The notes: generated from the letters alone by a model not told the origin. DNA of 64,000 bases from Acarospora socialis (GCA_025617375.2 JAMYGW020000018.1:1-64000); one strand, 5' to 3'; shown: positions 35,230 to 47,700, numbered from the stretch's first letter. A program made the numbers and translations.

Positions 35230-36762
35230 TTAGTTGATGAACATTCTTTTAGGATATTCACCGCTTGCGAACGCTTCTGCGTACTTGGTCCGCGCTGGAT
35301 CTACCTCTTTCGCTCCAAGTTCAATTAGAGTCCTGATCACGTGGGTCTGTCCCCCCATCTTAGCAGAGAGCATCGGGCTCTGGTTGATTTTGCCTGGTCC
35401 GTCGGGACTGATTCCTTTGGCGACAAGTAAGCGTACTACCGATTCATATCCTCTTGCAGCCGCCGTGCAGATAGCCTTCGCCCCACAATTGTGAGCGTGC
35501 ACATCGGCGCCCTTTTCCAACAAGAAGTGCATCATGTGTATCTCTTCGTTGCCTACGGCCGCATAGAACGGCGAGTCCGACGCACTTCGACCGTTGACGT
35601 CTTGCCCGGCGTCAAGTAGTAGCTGTACTACTTGCTCATGTCCGTTCGATGCTGCTCGACAGAGTGGATCATCGAATCTGCAGTCACGCCTCTTATAGGT
35701 TTGATCGGCCCCAGCCGCTAGGAGCAATCGCACAATTTCCGCTCGACCTAATGAGGCGGCCAGTTGGATGGCGCTTGGGCCTCCAATACTTCTGGCATCG
35801 ACATCCGCTCCAGCCTCGAGCATCATTTGCACAATTTGCACATGCCCATATTCAGAGGCCATCAACAATGCCTGGGACCGCAAGGACAGCGTACCGCTCT
35901 TGTCTCTTTCCAGCAAGAATCGAAACAGGCCTATGTGACCCCCTTTGGCTGCAGAGAGTACCCCGAGCTGGTAATGTGCGGGGATGTTAATCTTAAACTT
36001 TGGCTGCAAAAGCAGGCGAACGATGTGGTCCTGCCCTGCCGTCGCTGCTGCGTCAAGCGTGTGAACACACCAGCTATCGAATTCAGTATCAGTGGAGTAC
36101 TCAAGCAGCAGTAGCACAGCGTCCTGGTGGCCCTGTCTCGCAGCAGCCTGTAACGGTTGGGGAAAAGGATAAGGTCTCTCAAGAACAGGTCTGACGCCCT
36201 TAGTAAGCAGCGTTTTCATTAGATGAATGTTACCGATGAAAGCTGCTGCTACGAGGGCAATATTCATACTCTCCTCGGGATTGGGTTCCATCTCGCCGCC
36301 TGGCTTGAGAAGGTCAATCACATCACCCATATATCCATCGCACGCTAATGCCGCACACAAAGCGTGGATGTACTGAGACTCTTGCTCTTCGCTCAGCGGG
36401 TGCCCTTGGACGTCCTCGATCACCGCAAGCGTTCGAGTGATCAGCATGGACAGTTGGTTCCGACCAGCGCGATCGGCTTTGGTCTTTGCAACCGACAGTT
36501 TGGTGATAAACGATTCCGACATATACGTAACACGGCGATATCTATTACGGTTCACCGCATCGCTACTTGCGAATATGGCGCGCGAAATCTCGCGATCGAA
36601 CAGCCCTGCCACCTTTATTTAGCAATGAAGCCAGCGAGTCAAATTGTCGAGTTGCCTACTGCTGACCAGTCTGAGCCTGACCGCCTTGTACAATCCCACA
36701 CAAGCAACCATTTCTTCCATGACCGACTGAAACGGTAGCACCGGTAGTGCCATGATGTCCAT
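35230..36762 (-). CDS. Ankyrin-repeat protein with F-box-like N terminus
   Basis: Two exons, 36762-36660 and 36605-35230, with a 54-base intron (GTAGGC...GCAG) encode about 492 residues. The first exon gives MDIMALPVLPFQSVMEEMVA, and the junction reads LRLVS/RLFDREISRAIF. This L-P-x-x-x...LRLVxRxFDREI pattern is a short F-box-like start seen in fungal ankyrin families. Around ten ankyrin units follow between residues 130 and 475, for example HVQIVQMMLEAGADVDARSI, RAEIVRLLLAAGADQTYKRR, and EIHMMHFLLEKGADVHAHN. It probably binds partner proteins, possibly for ubiquitin ligation. A related locus at 6.6-8.6 kb is broken, while this one is intact. Confidence 0.8.
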
Positions 36763-37762
36763 TCTGAGAGCTTCCGCACCTGAAAAGGTAGGTAGAATAC
36801 ACGCTTGCCCAAGTCGAGTGACCGTCCTGTGCTGCTTGAAGGGATCCGAACTCTAGGCTGCGAACGAGGAGCCCTGAGGATGAAAGATAGATGGTCGTAG
36901 AGGCCTATTAGGCTACCGCGTGTTAGAAGCACTATCAACAAGCTGCTCTGGTCCCTCTCAAAAGGAGTCTGTACTTCTAGTGAAGATACCCAGGTTGTTA
37001 CGCGTTTGCGAACCCTAGAAGCTCACCAAGTCCGTGGCTATTATACCAGTCTCCTTCATATCGGCTGGAAGAGTGAAGTACGAAGACTCGCACCATGAAG
37101 GTCAGGGGTCGCTGTTTTGAGGGAGGAGGCGGCGCAGCACTGCTTGAGCCATCCAGATTTGGGTAGCTTCGTACAGCAACTGTTGTTTTTGCTCAACAAC
37201 AACGTTCGTCTTTCTTGCTAAGCAGGCCATGGCTAATGCATCCATAGCCAGCCCTTCGCTGATATTATTCGTGCAGCAAGGTCAGGTTGGTGGATCGAAT
37301 TGCCAGTTGATAAAAACGATAAGGTACAAAGTATGTCATATTGATGACTAAGACAATTGACCAGGCCGTGGCAAGGGACGAGTAACGGCCAAGCTACTCA
37401 ACCCAAAATATCTCGACTTAAATATTTCTTCTGCGGATCAATGTAAAGGGATAGACCCCTGATTATGGTTCATATCTGTCTATTCCTATAGTGTTCAGCC
37501 GAGGCGGGTTGAAGATACTCTACCTGGGTAGGTATCCTGTCCACGAGGTACTTGTACATGCGGTACAGATCGAACCGCCGGTCTGGCACATGCAACACAA
37601 CAATGCACGCAGCGTGATGCGACAGCTCTCCCGTTTCAAAGTTTCAAGTTCTGTTCCTAACTGACTTTCATCTCTTCTCTCTTCACTCTCTCCACACACT
37701 GTTTCCTGTCAGGTGTCGAGTTTCCATTTACTTTCTGCTCCAACAAGCTCACTACGTGCGCG
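36763..37762. other. Divergent promoter region, no gene recognised
   Basis: This 1 kb gap separates the ankyrin gene (minus) from CYP505 (plus), so it contains both promoters. I see no repeated operator-like motif. Confidence 0.5.
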
Positions 37763-40700
37763 ATGGGAACGCCAATTCCGACTCCGCCGGGCCTACCTCT
37801 CTTGGGCAATATCAACGATATTGACCCGGAGAACTCGATAGCGAGCTTGATGCATTTGGCGGAATTGTACGGTACAGGAAACACACTCGACCAACACTGC
37901 TGACGCGTGCGCTGATTGTATTTCCCCAACAGGCCCGATATACAAGGTCACGCTTGGCGGCCAGGAGCGTATTATCGTTTCGAGTCACGAACTGCTGGAT
38001 CAGATCTGCGACGAACGGCGCTTCTTCAAAGCAGTCTCGGGACCTCTGGAGCAGATTCGAAATGGAGTCCATGACGGTCTTTTCACTGCTTATCCCGAAG
38101 AGCACAACTGGGGCGTAGCGCATCGGGTGTTGATGCCCGCATTTGGCCCGTTGATGATTCGGTCCATGTTTGATGGCAAGGCCAAGTTGCCTCCGGCGAA
38201 GATGCATCGCTGACCACTTGAATGCAGAAATGCATGACATCGCTACCCAACTGGTCTCGAAATGGGCACGGTTCGGTCCAAGTCACCGCATCAACGTGAC
38301 TGAAGACTTTACACGCCTCACTCTTGACTCCATCGCTTTGTAAGTGAGCTGTACGGGCTTCACCGTTAAGCATTCCACCATGCTTCTCCTAACGATTGAC
38401 TTTACCAGATGCGCCATGGATACGAGGTTTAACAGTTTCTACAAAGATGACCTCCATCCCTTCGTTCACGCAATGGTGGGCTTCTTGCAAGAGTCTGGTC
38501 TCCGAGCAAGGCGACCGGCATTTGCAAACTACTTCATGCGCCAGTCTCAGCAACAGTACGACAGCGATATCAAGCTCATGCGCTCGGTGGCGGAGGAGGT
38601 TGTGGCCGAACGAAGACGACACCCGTCAGATAAGAAGGATCTGCTAAATGCAATGATCAAAGGCCGTGATCCCAAAACAGGAGAAGGCTTGACAGACGCG
38701 ACTATCTACAACAACATGATCACATTTCTGATAGCCGGTGAGCGCTCTGGCGTTTCAACGAAGTGTGTCGGGCTTCGCAATGCTAAACTTGCCCCTAGGG
38801 CATGAAACGACTTCAGGGCTTCTTTCTTTCTTGTTCATGTATCTGATGAAGACACCGGCTGCCTACCAAGCGGCCCAAGAAGAGGTCGACAAGGTTATCG
38901 GCAGAGGACCGGTCACAGTCGAGCATATGTCGAAGCTGCCATACATTACTGCTTGCTTGCGGGAGACTCTTCGACTGCAACCGACTGCGCCTGCTTTCTC
39001 GACTCAGCCGCTTGCAAGTACCAAGGATTGGCCGGTGTTGCTGGGTAATGAGAAGTACGAAGTCATGCCTGGACAAGTTCTCGTAGCTCTGCTGCCAGGG
39101 GTCCACCGAGACCCGGTAGTCTTTGGCGATGATGCCGAGGCGTTCCGCCCCGAACGTATGCTCGACGAGCGTTTCGAAAAGTTGCCGAAGAACGCGTGGA
39201 AGGTATGACCCGTTGGTTCTGGCCGCAAAACTATTACCTTTACTAATTTTCTCCTCCAGCCTTTCGGCAATGGGGTCAGGGCCTGTATTGGCAGACCATT
39301 TGCATGGCAGGAAGCCCTCCTCACCACAGCCCTCCTCTTGCAGAACTTCAACTTCCATTTAGACGATCCTAGCTACCAGCTCTCGATAAAGCAAACCTTG
39401 ACGATTAAGCCAAAGGACCTGTTCATGTATGCCACGCTCCGCGGAGGAATCGATCCAGTTCAACTGGAAAAGACCATGTTCAGCGGCGGAAGTCAAGGAG
39501 GTCAGGTGTCATCTAAAGATAAGAAGATTGAGAAAATGACCGTCTCTGGCGGCGAAAAGAAGCCAATGTCTATCTTCTACGGATCTAACACCGGAACGTG
39601 TGAGGCCTTGGCCCAGACGCTTGCAAACGCTGCGTCAGGTCACGGGTACAGCGCTCGGGCAGCCGCATTAGACTCGGCCACGGATGCTTTGCCTCGCGGC
39701 GAACCAGTTGTGATCATCACGGCAAGCTACGAGGGCGAGCCCCCGGACAATGCCGCGCATTTCATCCAGTGGTTGCGAAACCTGAAAGGGTCGGAGATTG
39801 AGGGCGTTCAGTATGCTGTATTCGGATGTGGACATCGTAAGTATGCCCTTCTCGCATCGCGAGATTTCACACCTCTTGAACACGTGGTCAACCCTTCACG
39901 CCTTGAGTCTTAACATATTTGTCGTACTTCTCGCAATCGGTTCAAGAACATACCTGCGACGATTTGTGAAATTGAGCTGACCGCGCAATTTGTAGGTGAC
40001 TGGCAAGCAACATTTCAGAAGATTCCCAAGTTAACAGACGAGTTGCTGAATGCTAGAGGAGGAAAGCGAGTTGCAGAAAGAGGTTATGCTGACGCTGCTG
40101 CGGGGGACATGTTCAACGACTTTGATAAGTGGGAAGATCAAGTACTCTGGCCCTCGATACGCAAGGTTTTCGGAGATAACGATGCGAATGCGGAAGAACC
40201 ATCGGGGCTCGATGTGGAGGTCACAGCCTCCGTTAGAACTTCGAGCCTCCACCAAGACGTAAGAGAGGCGATCGTCACGGACACCAAAGCCCTTACTGCG
40301 GAGGGAGAGCCACCCAAGAGGCATATTGAGATCAAACTTCCCACAGATATGACGTACCGGGCTGGGGACTATCTGGCAATCCTGCCCCTCAATCAACCCC
40401 CCATCATACGGAGGGTTCTACAACGATTTGAGCTGCCTTGGGATGCGAAAATTACCATCAAGCCAGGCCAGAACACTGTATTACCCGCGGGGGAACCGCT
40501 CTCGGTGTTCGGCTTGTTAGGAGGCTACGTTGAGCTAAGTCAACCAGCAACTCTCAAGGTAGATCTCTTCCTCCAGGCACGGCGTAGCTGATTCTTGCAG
40601 AATGTCATCGCTATCAGCAAGCTGGCCTCCAACGAAGCGACCAAGCACGATCTCCAAACACTGTGTGGCGACTCGTTCAAGACTGAAATCACCGACAAGC

Positions 40701-41473
40701 GCGTTAGCCCACTCGACCTCTTGGAGAGGTTTCATGACATTCGAATGCCATTTGGCGACTTCCTGGCAATGCTTCCGCCTCTGCGTATCCGGCAGTACTC
40801 CATATCCTCCTCGCCGTTGGCAGATCCCACTTCGTGCACACTCACATACAGTGTTCTAGACCTGGAAGCACTTGCCGGTGGTAAACGATTCATGGGCGTG
40901 ACGTCTAATTACTTATCCATGTTGGAGAAAGGCGAGCGGATTCACGTCGCGGTCAAACCAAGCCACCAGGCTTTCCACCCACCATTAGATATCGCCAACG
41001 TCCCACTGCTGATGGTCTGCGCCGGCACCGGTCTGGCGCCCTTCAGGGGTTTCGTCCAAGAAAGAGCCAAGCAGATTGAGGCTGGCCGCCAGCTGGCGCC
41101 TGCTCTTCTCTTCGTTGGATGCAGATACCACGACCGGGACAGGCTGTACCCGGACGAGTTCGACGAGTGGGAGCGTCTCGGTGCCGTCGACGTCCGCTAC
41201 GCATTCAGCCGCGAGCCTGACAAGAGCAAGGGCTGCAAGCGTGTCCAGGAGAGGCTGTGGAACGATCGCAAGGACGTCGTTGCATTGTTCGATGCTGGAG
41301 CAAGGGCCTATGTTTGCGGCTCTAGTGTGGTCGGCGAAGCGGTCAAAACGGTGTCGAAGAAGATTTATATGGATATTGCACAGGAGCGTGGTCGACCGAA
41401 GACGGAGGAAGAGACTGAGGCCTGGTTTAGGGATATCAGGAATGAGCGATATGCCTCGGATGTCTTTGCTTGA
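37763..41473 (+). CDS. CYP505: Self-sufficient P450-reductase fusion, CYP505 (P450foxy-type)
   Basis: Eight exons, 37763-37871, 37933-38175, 38228-38339, 38409-38737, 38799-39202, 39260-39836, 39996-40558 and 40601-41473, join in phase to 1069 residues, the normal length of this family. The haem domain shows the I-helix AGHETTSG near residue 265, the K-helix ExxR in CLRETLRL near 320, and the haem-binding [10 protein letters not shown] with its cysteine near 408. The FMN domain has [16 protein letters not shown] near 500. The FAD/NADPH part has RQYSISSSP and [12 protein letters not shown] near 919. Known members such as Fusarium P450foxy hydroxylate fatty acids at subterminal positions with NADPH, at the ER membrane surface. 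Intron 2 (38176-38227) uses a GC donor. No neighbouring gene points to a pathway. Confidence 0.93.
38176..38227 (+). other. GC-AG intron in CYP505
   Basis: The donor is G|GCAAGG and the acceptor TGCAG|AA. Removing these 52 bases restores the conserved junction [21 protein letters not shown]. No GT donor nearby preserves both sides. GCAAG is the usual strong form of rare GC donors. Confidence 0.85.
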
Positions 41474-42152
41474 AGGAAGGGTTTGTTACCAAATCTTAAC
41501 TTTCTGGGCTGGGGCTTGGTAACTCCCAGCGGCGACTCTTTCGAAAGATAGTATTCACAACGTTCGAATCGATAGATCCCAGCAAAAATATGTTGCCGTA
41601 CTGACATTGATGTGTGCATCGCATGCCTGAAGAAGACATGATTATTATACCCATTGGTCTGCCGGAGCTGTCTCTAGAGCCTGGCAGGTATTAGGATTAA
41701 TAGGCAACGCGCTAGGAGACTATCTGACTCGTGTGACTGGCGCAGCGGGGTGATTTTGATTCCGAGGAAGCATAAAAGTGCGCATCGGCGCACTTTATCG
41801 CCATCTTTGGACGCTCCACTAGACTCCACTGGACTGATATCGAGCATCTCTCCATCTATATACGAGATATACGTTAACCCGAACCTACCAACACTATCAC
41901 CCTGAACTCCTCTTCCTTGACAACAACCTTCCCCGCCTCCCGACCCGACCGGCTAACCACGCATAACCAAGCCAGAGCAAGAGCCTGCCATATGCAAGTA
42001 ATCGCGCAAAGACCGAAACTCCCCTCCCCTTTGCCCAGCCCTCCCCGACCTCCACGCCCAAAAACCCCTCCATTCCGATCCCACCTCCAACTCCAACCCG
42101 ACTCTCACCCATTCCCTCCCCTCCACTCCGTACTTCATATCCCCACTCCTAC
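41474..42152. other. Convergent intergenic region
   Basis: This is the shared downstream region of CYP505 (plus) and the 127-residue protein gene (minus). It contains a pyrimidine-rich stretch on the plus strand at about 41,890-42,150. No gene was recognised. Confidence 0.5.
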
Positions 42153-42536
42153 TTACTTATACTTCCCACCCAACCCCAACGGATTCCCCGCCGTCTGCTT
42201 CCTCCCACCCACAGCGCCCTTCTGCCCGCTCAGGCCCAACGGATTATTCGCCGTCTGGCTCCTCGCCCCTCCCGCGCCCGCCGCGTCGCGCACCTCGTTG
42301 CCCATCTCGCGTGTGCTGTCGCCCCAGTTGTGCGTCGTTTTGGCGACGCCGTCGCTGACGCCCTTGACGCCGCTGTTGACTCCTTTGACGCCGTTGTTGA
42401 CGCCGTCGCTGACGTTCCGGCCCGCTTTGTCGACGGTGCTGCCGAGGCCGGAGACGAGGAAGCCGGCGGTTTGGCCGGCGCTGGCGATGGTGGTGTTTAT
42501 GGTGCGCGTTAGCGGGTTGGTGGAGGGGGAGGACAT
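42153..42536 (-). CDS. Small repeat-bearing fungal protein, 127 residues
   Basis: An ATG at 42536 opens a frame of 127 residues ending at 42153. The middle carries short glycine-valine repeats (NGVKGVNSGVKGVSDGV), predicted to form an amphipathic helix-like series with a period near seven. The C terminus repeats a basic motif twice, TANNPLGLSGQKG and TAGNPLGLGGKYK. No signal peptide or membrane segment is present. Similar glycine-rich small proteins are widespread in Pezizomycotina without known function. Upstream codons are open but contain no ATG, so this start is preferred. The repeat is also visible in the DNA, with 15-33 base units rich in CpG. Confidence 0.65.
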   Translation of the reverse strand: MSSPSTNPLTRTINTTIASAGQTAGFLVSGLGSTVDKAGRNVSDGVNNGVKGVNSGVKGVSDGVAKTTHNWGDSTREMGNEVRDAAGAGGARSQTANNPLGLSGQKGAVGGRKQTAGNPLGLGGKYK

Positions 42537-43054
42537 GGTGCGGGGTGGGGCGTGGGGGCTTTGCGAGATGGGGAGGTGGAGAGGTGGGGTGTTGCGTTGT
42601 GTTTCAATGGATGTGGTGGGCGGATTGATGGTGGACGTGAGATTCAAACTGTTGTTGTATCAGGGTTAGGATTACAGACCGTATAGGGGTTGATGGTGAA
42701 GGATGGGACTGACGTCAGGGATTCGCCCTTTAGCTTGTGGAGGATACCCTTGATGCTCACTCAGCGTGGAAGCCAACCACTGTACATACGCGTCGACGCA
42801 TCTTGTGCCGTCAATGAGGAGGATCATATCGCATGAGATTACGCTTGTCACCAAGGTTTGGATTTAGTCGATTTCTCACAAGACTATCAGTAAAGACGTG
42901 ATTGTCGGTACAACTTAACTGTACTTGTACTTTCTGTCGACTCATCATAAGATCTACCTAATCGCAACGTGACTTCGGTGTTGATTGACATTGAAAACCC
43001 AGCCGCTCAGCAGACCCATCACTCTCAAAAGATATTGCTCTCCAAAACTCTAGG
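42537..43054. other. Intergenic, no gene recognised
   Basis: A 518-base gap separates two minus-strand genes and presumably contains the promoter of the 127-residue protein gene. Nothing distinctive was seen. Confidence 0.5.
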
Positions 43055-43708
43055 TCATGTCTGCGCATCTGGTGGATAATAAGCCCCAATTGAGAAACCT
43101 TGACCCGCAGTTGACCCAGGACGACTCCCCGCGAACCCAGGACGAATCCCGCTGGACCCAGGACGAATCCCCGCGGACCCAGGCTGGGTCGAGTACGGGT
43201 TGTGCATGATGGCGATGAGCACGGGTCCCAACTGTGCGGACCCTCCCCCACCGGGGCCCTGTGGTGACGGGTTGATCTCCATGTTGCCCACACATCTGTT
43301 CACCACGTCACGGGCGGCCTCCCTGACATCGTCCCAGAGGAGGTGGGCGACTTGGGGCCCCGAGGGCATACGGACATGGATGCGGCAGTCGCCCAACCAC
43401 GTCGATCGCGGCAAGTGGAGGTCCGAGTTTGGGTCCCCGACCGTGGTCAGCGCCGTGTTGAGGACGATTCTCCCCGAGCCCGGGTCCAGACCGTAGTCTC
43501 TGGGTACGTGGGAGGACGGCAAGCGCGCGATGGCGGCGCCGCAATTGTGTGCCGTCGGCTTGTTGGGGGTGAGCTCGGCGGGAAAACAGTTCAAGACGGG
43601 TACGAGGGAGGGATTCAAAAGCGTGCTTGTTGCGAGTGGGGCGAGGAGGAGAAGGACAGTTGTGAAGAGGGATTGGTGAAGGAGGCATACGTTATAAAAC
43701 AGGGCCAT
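43055..43708 (-). CDS. Candidate secreted cysteine-containing protein with repeat tail
   Basis: An ATG at 43708 gives 217 residues. Residues 1-29 form a signal peptide (hydrophobic SLFTTVLLLLAPLATSTLL). The mature part has four cysteines, in LNCFPAE, HNCGAA, GDCRIHV and NRCVGN, enough for two disulfides. Its plan (Cys, Cys, P-R-x-T-W-x-x-D-C-R-I-x-V, then A-x-x-V-V-N-R-C-V and a GGGG turn) matches a widespread class of small secreted fungal proteins of unknown role. The C-terminal tail holds three copies of a seven-residue unit (GSAGIRP, GSSGIRP, GFAGSRP) encoded by a 21-base tandem repeat. It could be an effector or cell-surface protein, but nothing in the sequence decides between these. Confidence 0.7.
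   Translation of the reverse strand: MALFYNVCLLHQSLFTTVLLLLAPLATSTLLNPSLVPVLNCFPAELTPNKPTAHNCGAAIARLPSSHVPRDYGLDPGSGRIVLNTALTTVGDPNSDLHLPRSTWLGDCRIHVRMPSGPQVAHLLWDDVREAARDVVNRCVGNMEINPSPQGPGGGGSAQLGPVLIAIMHNPYSTQPGSAGIRPGSSGIRPGFAGSRPGSTAGQGFSIGAYYPPDAQT
43114..43190. repeat. 21-base coding minisatellite
   Basis: On the plus strand the word ACCCAGG recurs at 43114, 43135, 43156 and 43177, an exact 21-base period. Each unit encodes seven residues of the secreted protein's tail on the minus strand. Because the period is a multiple of three, copy-number change would keep the frame. Confidence 0.85.
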
Positions 43709-44791
43709 GGTGAGAGGAAGATGAGAAAGGATGAAGAAAGCTTGACTCTCGAGAATGTGTAAGGCTTTTGCAAGAGTCCCTCTGGTTTGAATGCCTTGTT
43801 TCTGAGCTTCCAACTCTGTTTTGAAAGCAGCACAAGGCGCATGGATGTGGAGACTGTACTTATACGAAGTAAGCTGCCTCGCGTTCCAGCGCCTCGCGTT
43901 GCATCGCCGTCAGTAGGAAGCTGAAACCCACTTTCCAGCCGGCAAATGTGTCACATGTACGCTGGTATGGATGTAGTAGAAAGGTAGGGACGGATATCGC
44001 TTGATGCGATGGGGCGCAGTTCTTGACGCTCATAGCGAACAGACGCGGATATATGGACGAAGAAGACCGCATGTCAATGATGGATAATCTGGTTCGATGA
44101 TACTATGTACTTGATCCTGGTGATGCCGTCGCATTTCATGAACAACACTACCATTGTGCCACCTCTCTCCCGAGATGATTGTGGAGGTCACCCTGACACA
44201 TGATCTCAGGCGGGGCTCTTAGGTCCTCATGAAGAGAAGAGATCTTTGAGGGATTAGAACCGATTTAACAGTTCGTATTTAAGACATTGACCTGGGCATC
44301 CTCTGGAACTCGGCCCTCTGATTGGAGCCTTTGTGAGAGTAGACGTTATGGATATGCTTCGGCTTTGGATCGTTTCGAATCTACGCATTAAGGTAGATGT
44401 CCGTAGAAGTTCGCTTACATAATCAAATAGAACGCTACCTAGTAAAGAGGTATTTGTACAAAGTACGAAGTACCTTTGTACAGTAACTTACATACCTGCT
44501 AGCTTTCTGCCATCTTTGTCTCGACGACTCACTAAAAGGAGTCAACTAACGATTGTAGCAACAAATAATAACAACAACCGTCCGTCCTTAAGACTCGACA
44601 GGTGTTAGCCATTTTCCTTCTCGCAGCTCCCCTCCAGCATTTCTTCGATGATCGACTGTCTACTCCCTCACAGTAACCATAAGTGATTCTACTGCAGGTA
44701 TCTCGAATCTCACTTTGTTCTAGTTGTTCTAGGAAGCTTTGAAACGAAGAGAGTAACAAGCTTTTGTCTTCCCCCTTTAGGTATCGTGTCA
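43709..44791. other. Divergent promoter region with a short palindrome
   Basis: A 1.1 kb gap lies between the secreted-protein gene (minus) and the glycosylase gene (plus). At 44,456-44,481 an inverted repeat pairs GTACAAAGTAC with GTACCTTTGTAC around a three-base loop. A pyrimidine tract ending in TTTAG at 44,771-44,780 could be the acceptor of a leader intron just before the glycosylase start. Confidence 0.5.
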
Positions 44792-47700
44792 ATGTATCAG
44801 GATCTTCCGCGTTGGACGGGATCAACCTCATTGATTAAGTCACACAGCACTGATCGAGACTCATCTGGGATGCGGACGCCAAGTCCACGTCGATTCAAGG
44901 ACAACAGCAGGCCTGATATATCCAAAGCCAACACTCGACAACATGCTGCTCCCGAATCACCAACAGAGAAATTCCCGTTTCCTCGGAAAGTTCAATCGAC
45001 TCTGAATGTCGCTGAGGCTGACAGTAGCGATGGAGAGCTCTCAACGACGTCGAATGATACCGAGGATCCCGCTAGTTCGAATCGCAGCGAACATCCGCTC
45101 ACGAAGGTCTACAGCGAATACGATCTCAAAGGCTTCACCCCGCAGGATTTGGACCTGTTGCTGACCCTTGCTCCTGCCGACCAGCTACCAATACTAACCA
45201 CGTCCGAAGTCAAGGCAGATGTGGCTTCTAGCCTCCCGGATAGACACTCAGCAATTCGCACAGCCATCAAACGTTATGTCATCTTTCACAAGTTCAACCA
45301 AGACCCATATGCTTCGCATACTACCTCTCAGCGAAGAGATTTCGAAAGGAACGTTTACGACTACGCTCGAGCCTACGGCCTTGGTAAACAAGAGGCGTCG
45401 AGCGAGGTTCGCAAGGCACGGATAATTGGTGGGGCACCCGAAGATGATTCCGAAGATTCTTCCTTTGGTTCTGAGGTTGATGACACTTCGACGATCTTGA
45501 GCCACTTGGCCAAGACTACCTTCTCGTTGCGGGACATACAAATGGAGGGGAAAAATAGTAGCAAGGATGATGAACCGCAGAGGCCGAAACAAGTCAACAA
45601 AGCGCGGAAGAAAACCAGAAGAGGGAAGGAAAGGAGTGGAGAGGAGCATAACACCGCACCTACTAGAAATACCGCTGCCGATGCGGACCATGATGGGAAG
45701 GGTACACCGGGCAAGGCCAAAGTGAAGTCAGCGAAATCACAAGCGATAGAGGTACCAAGTTCATCAAGCTCAGTCCCAGCCACCGAAAGCCAGAGCAGTA
45801 GGAGAAAGCGCAAGCGGATGAACGTTGAGACCACCGGCGATACTACGAATCAATCAATGCGGGGGTCGAAGAAGTCCAAGCATTTCCAACGATCCAACAA
45901 AGAGCAACCTACCGCCTCGATGAGCCGACCTACTTCCGACAGTACCGCTGAAACAATGGACATGGACGTGGTACATGAGAAGGATGCAGATAAGCCACAG
46001 ATCACTTTGACGTTGCCCAAGGATACTGAGAAGGCAGCTAAGAGGCAGGAGAAGATGAAACGCCGACGCGAAAAACATGCGGCAGATCCGAAAGACGGAC
46101 TTCATTCAGCTACTAAGAAACCTGGGGAGGACAAACCACATGGCATTGATGTGGCGCAGCTTCCAGCAGCAAAGATGATCGATACGAAGCCATCGAAATC
46201 GGAAAATTCTCCCGCACCAAAGAAAAGAAAACGCAACAGAAGGAAGAGCAAACGCGGTGACAGCGAGAGCAGAGTCGATGCCGGAGCGTCCAGCAGCAGG
46301 CCAGAGGATCAGGCAAGTTCGAAAGAGCATGGCTCAAACGACCCAAAGTCCGAGCAAGAAGCGCATCAGAACTTCTTGAGAGCCAACACATATGACCCAC
46401 AAGAGAGTACATTGACTGCAGACAAAACACCTCGAGAGCTTGCGGAGGCGGAGGGAAAGCAAGCCAAGTTCATTGAAAAGCTTGATGCTCTGAAACAGTT
46501 CTCCGACGAAATACAGCTACAACTCTACGATGACGGCAAGTACGCCAATACGGATAAGCAGACCAAGGACGATTTGAAGGACCTTAAGGAGGAAAAGACA
46601 ACAATGGAAGAGATGGTTATCGATACTCCCAAGATCGACAAAGGTACCAAGAACAAAGAGCAAAAGAAGGCAAGAAGGAGTAAGACCAAACAGGACAAGG
46701 CCGCAAAGGATGAAGAGAGCGGCGGTGACTACAAACGCGAAATCGGTAACACCAAAAGCCCTAGTACCAAAGTTAAGGGAAGGAAGAAAGGCGCGGAAAA
46801 GCAAGGGAGCGTCTCACCCAACGAACAAGTGGGTTTTCAATAGCCAATGATTCGCCAGATATGACTACTGGTGATGAGGATGTGTCTGTATCAATTGCGG
46901 GCCCAGTACCGACCAATAATGCATCAACTAAAGATGCCAACGAGATATACAACTGCATTGACGTGCTTCCATATTCTCTATCTCTATCGAAAGTCAATGC
47001 TATCCCAGATATCGGTTCGACCCAAGAGATTGATCCAAGGTCTACCACGTTTGTCGAGGAGAGTGTTTCCATTGGCAAGAAATCCTCTGCATTACTTAGC
47101 CCTCCAAAATCGCCAGTTGCATGCAAGGCTACGGACATGAGCGGAGAGTATCAAGAAATAGTCTCTATACCTGCCTCCGTCTCTCCGCTTACACCAATCA
47201 AGTCGCAAGATGCACTTAGACCTATGGACATGCAGTCAATATGTACATCATCGCGGAAACCCTGCCGTCGATCAGCATCCAAAACATCGCCCTTCTTCCC
47301 CAAGATCACCACTTCATGCATACCGTTTCCGCCCCTGAGGGCACCGGCTTTCGGCCTTATTCAAGAGAAACTCTCCCACGATCCATATCGGTTACTCATT
47401 GCAGTCATCTTCCTCAACAAAACAAAGGGTCAGACCGCAGTACCGGTGTTTTGGAAGGTCATGGAGCGTTACCCCACACCTAAGGATCTCGCAGCTGCGG
47501 AGCAGACGGAGTTGGTAGAGATGATCGGTCATTTGGGGTTGCAGAACCAAAGAGCTGCAACGTGCATCAACCTCTCGAAGAAATGGATCGAGCAAGTGCC
47601 CTGCAAGGGGGTGCGGTACCGCCGCTTACATTACCCCAAGAAGGATGATGGGAAAGATATTCAGTGCAATGGCCCGCCTATCAGCGATGATGACGCGAGA

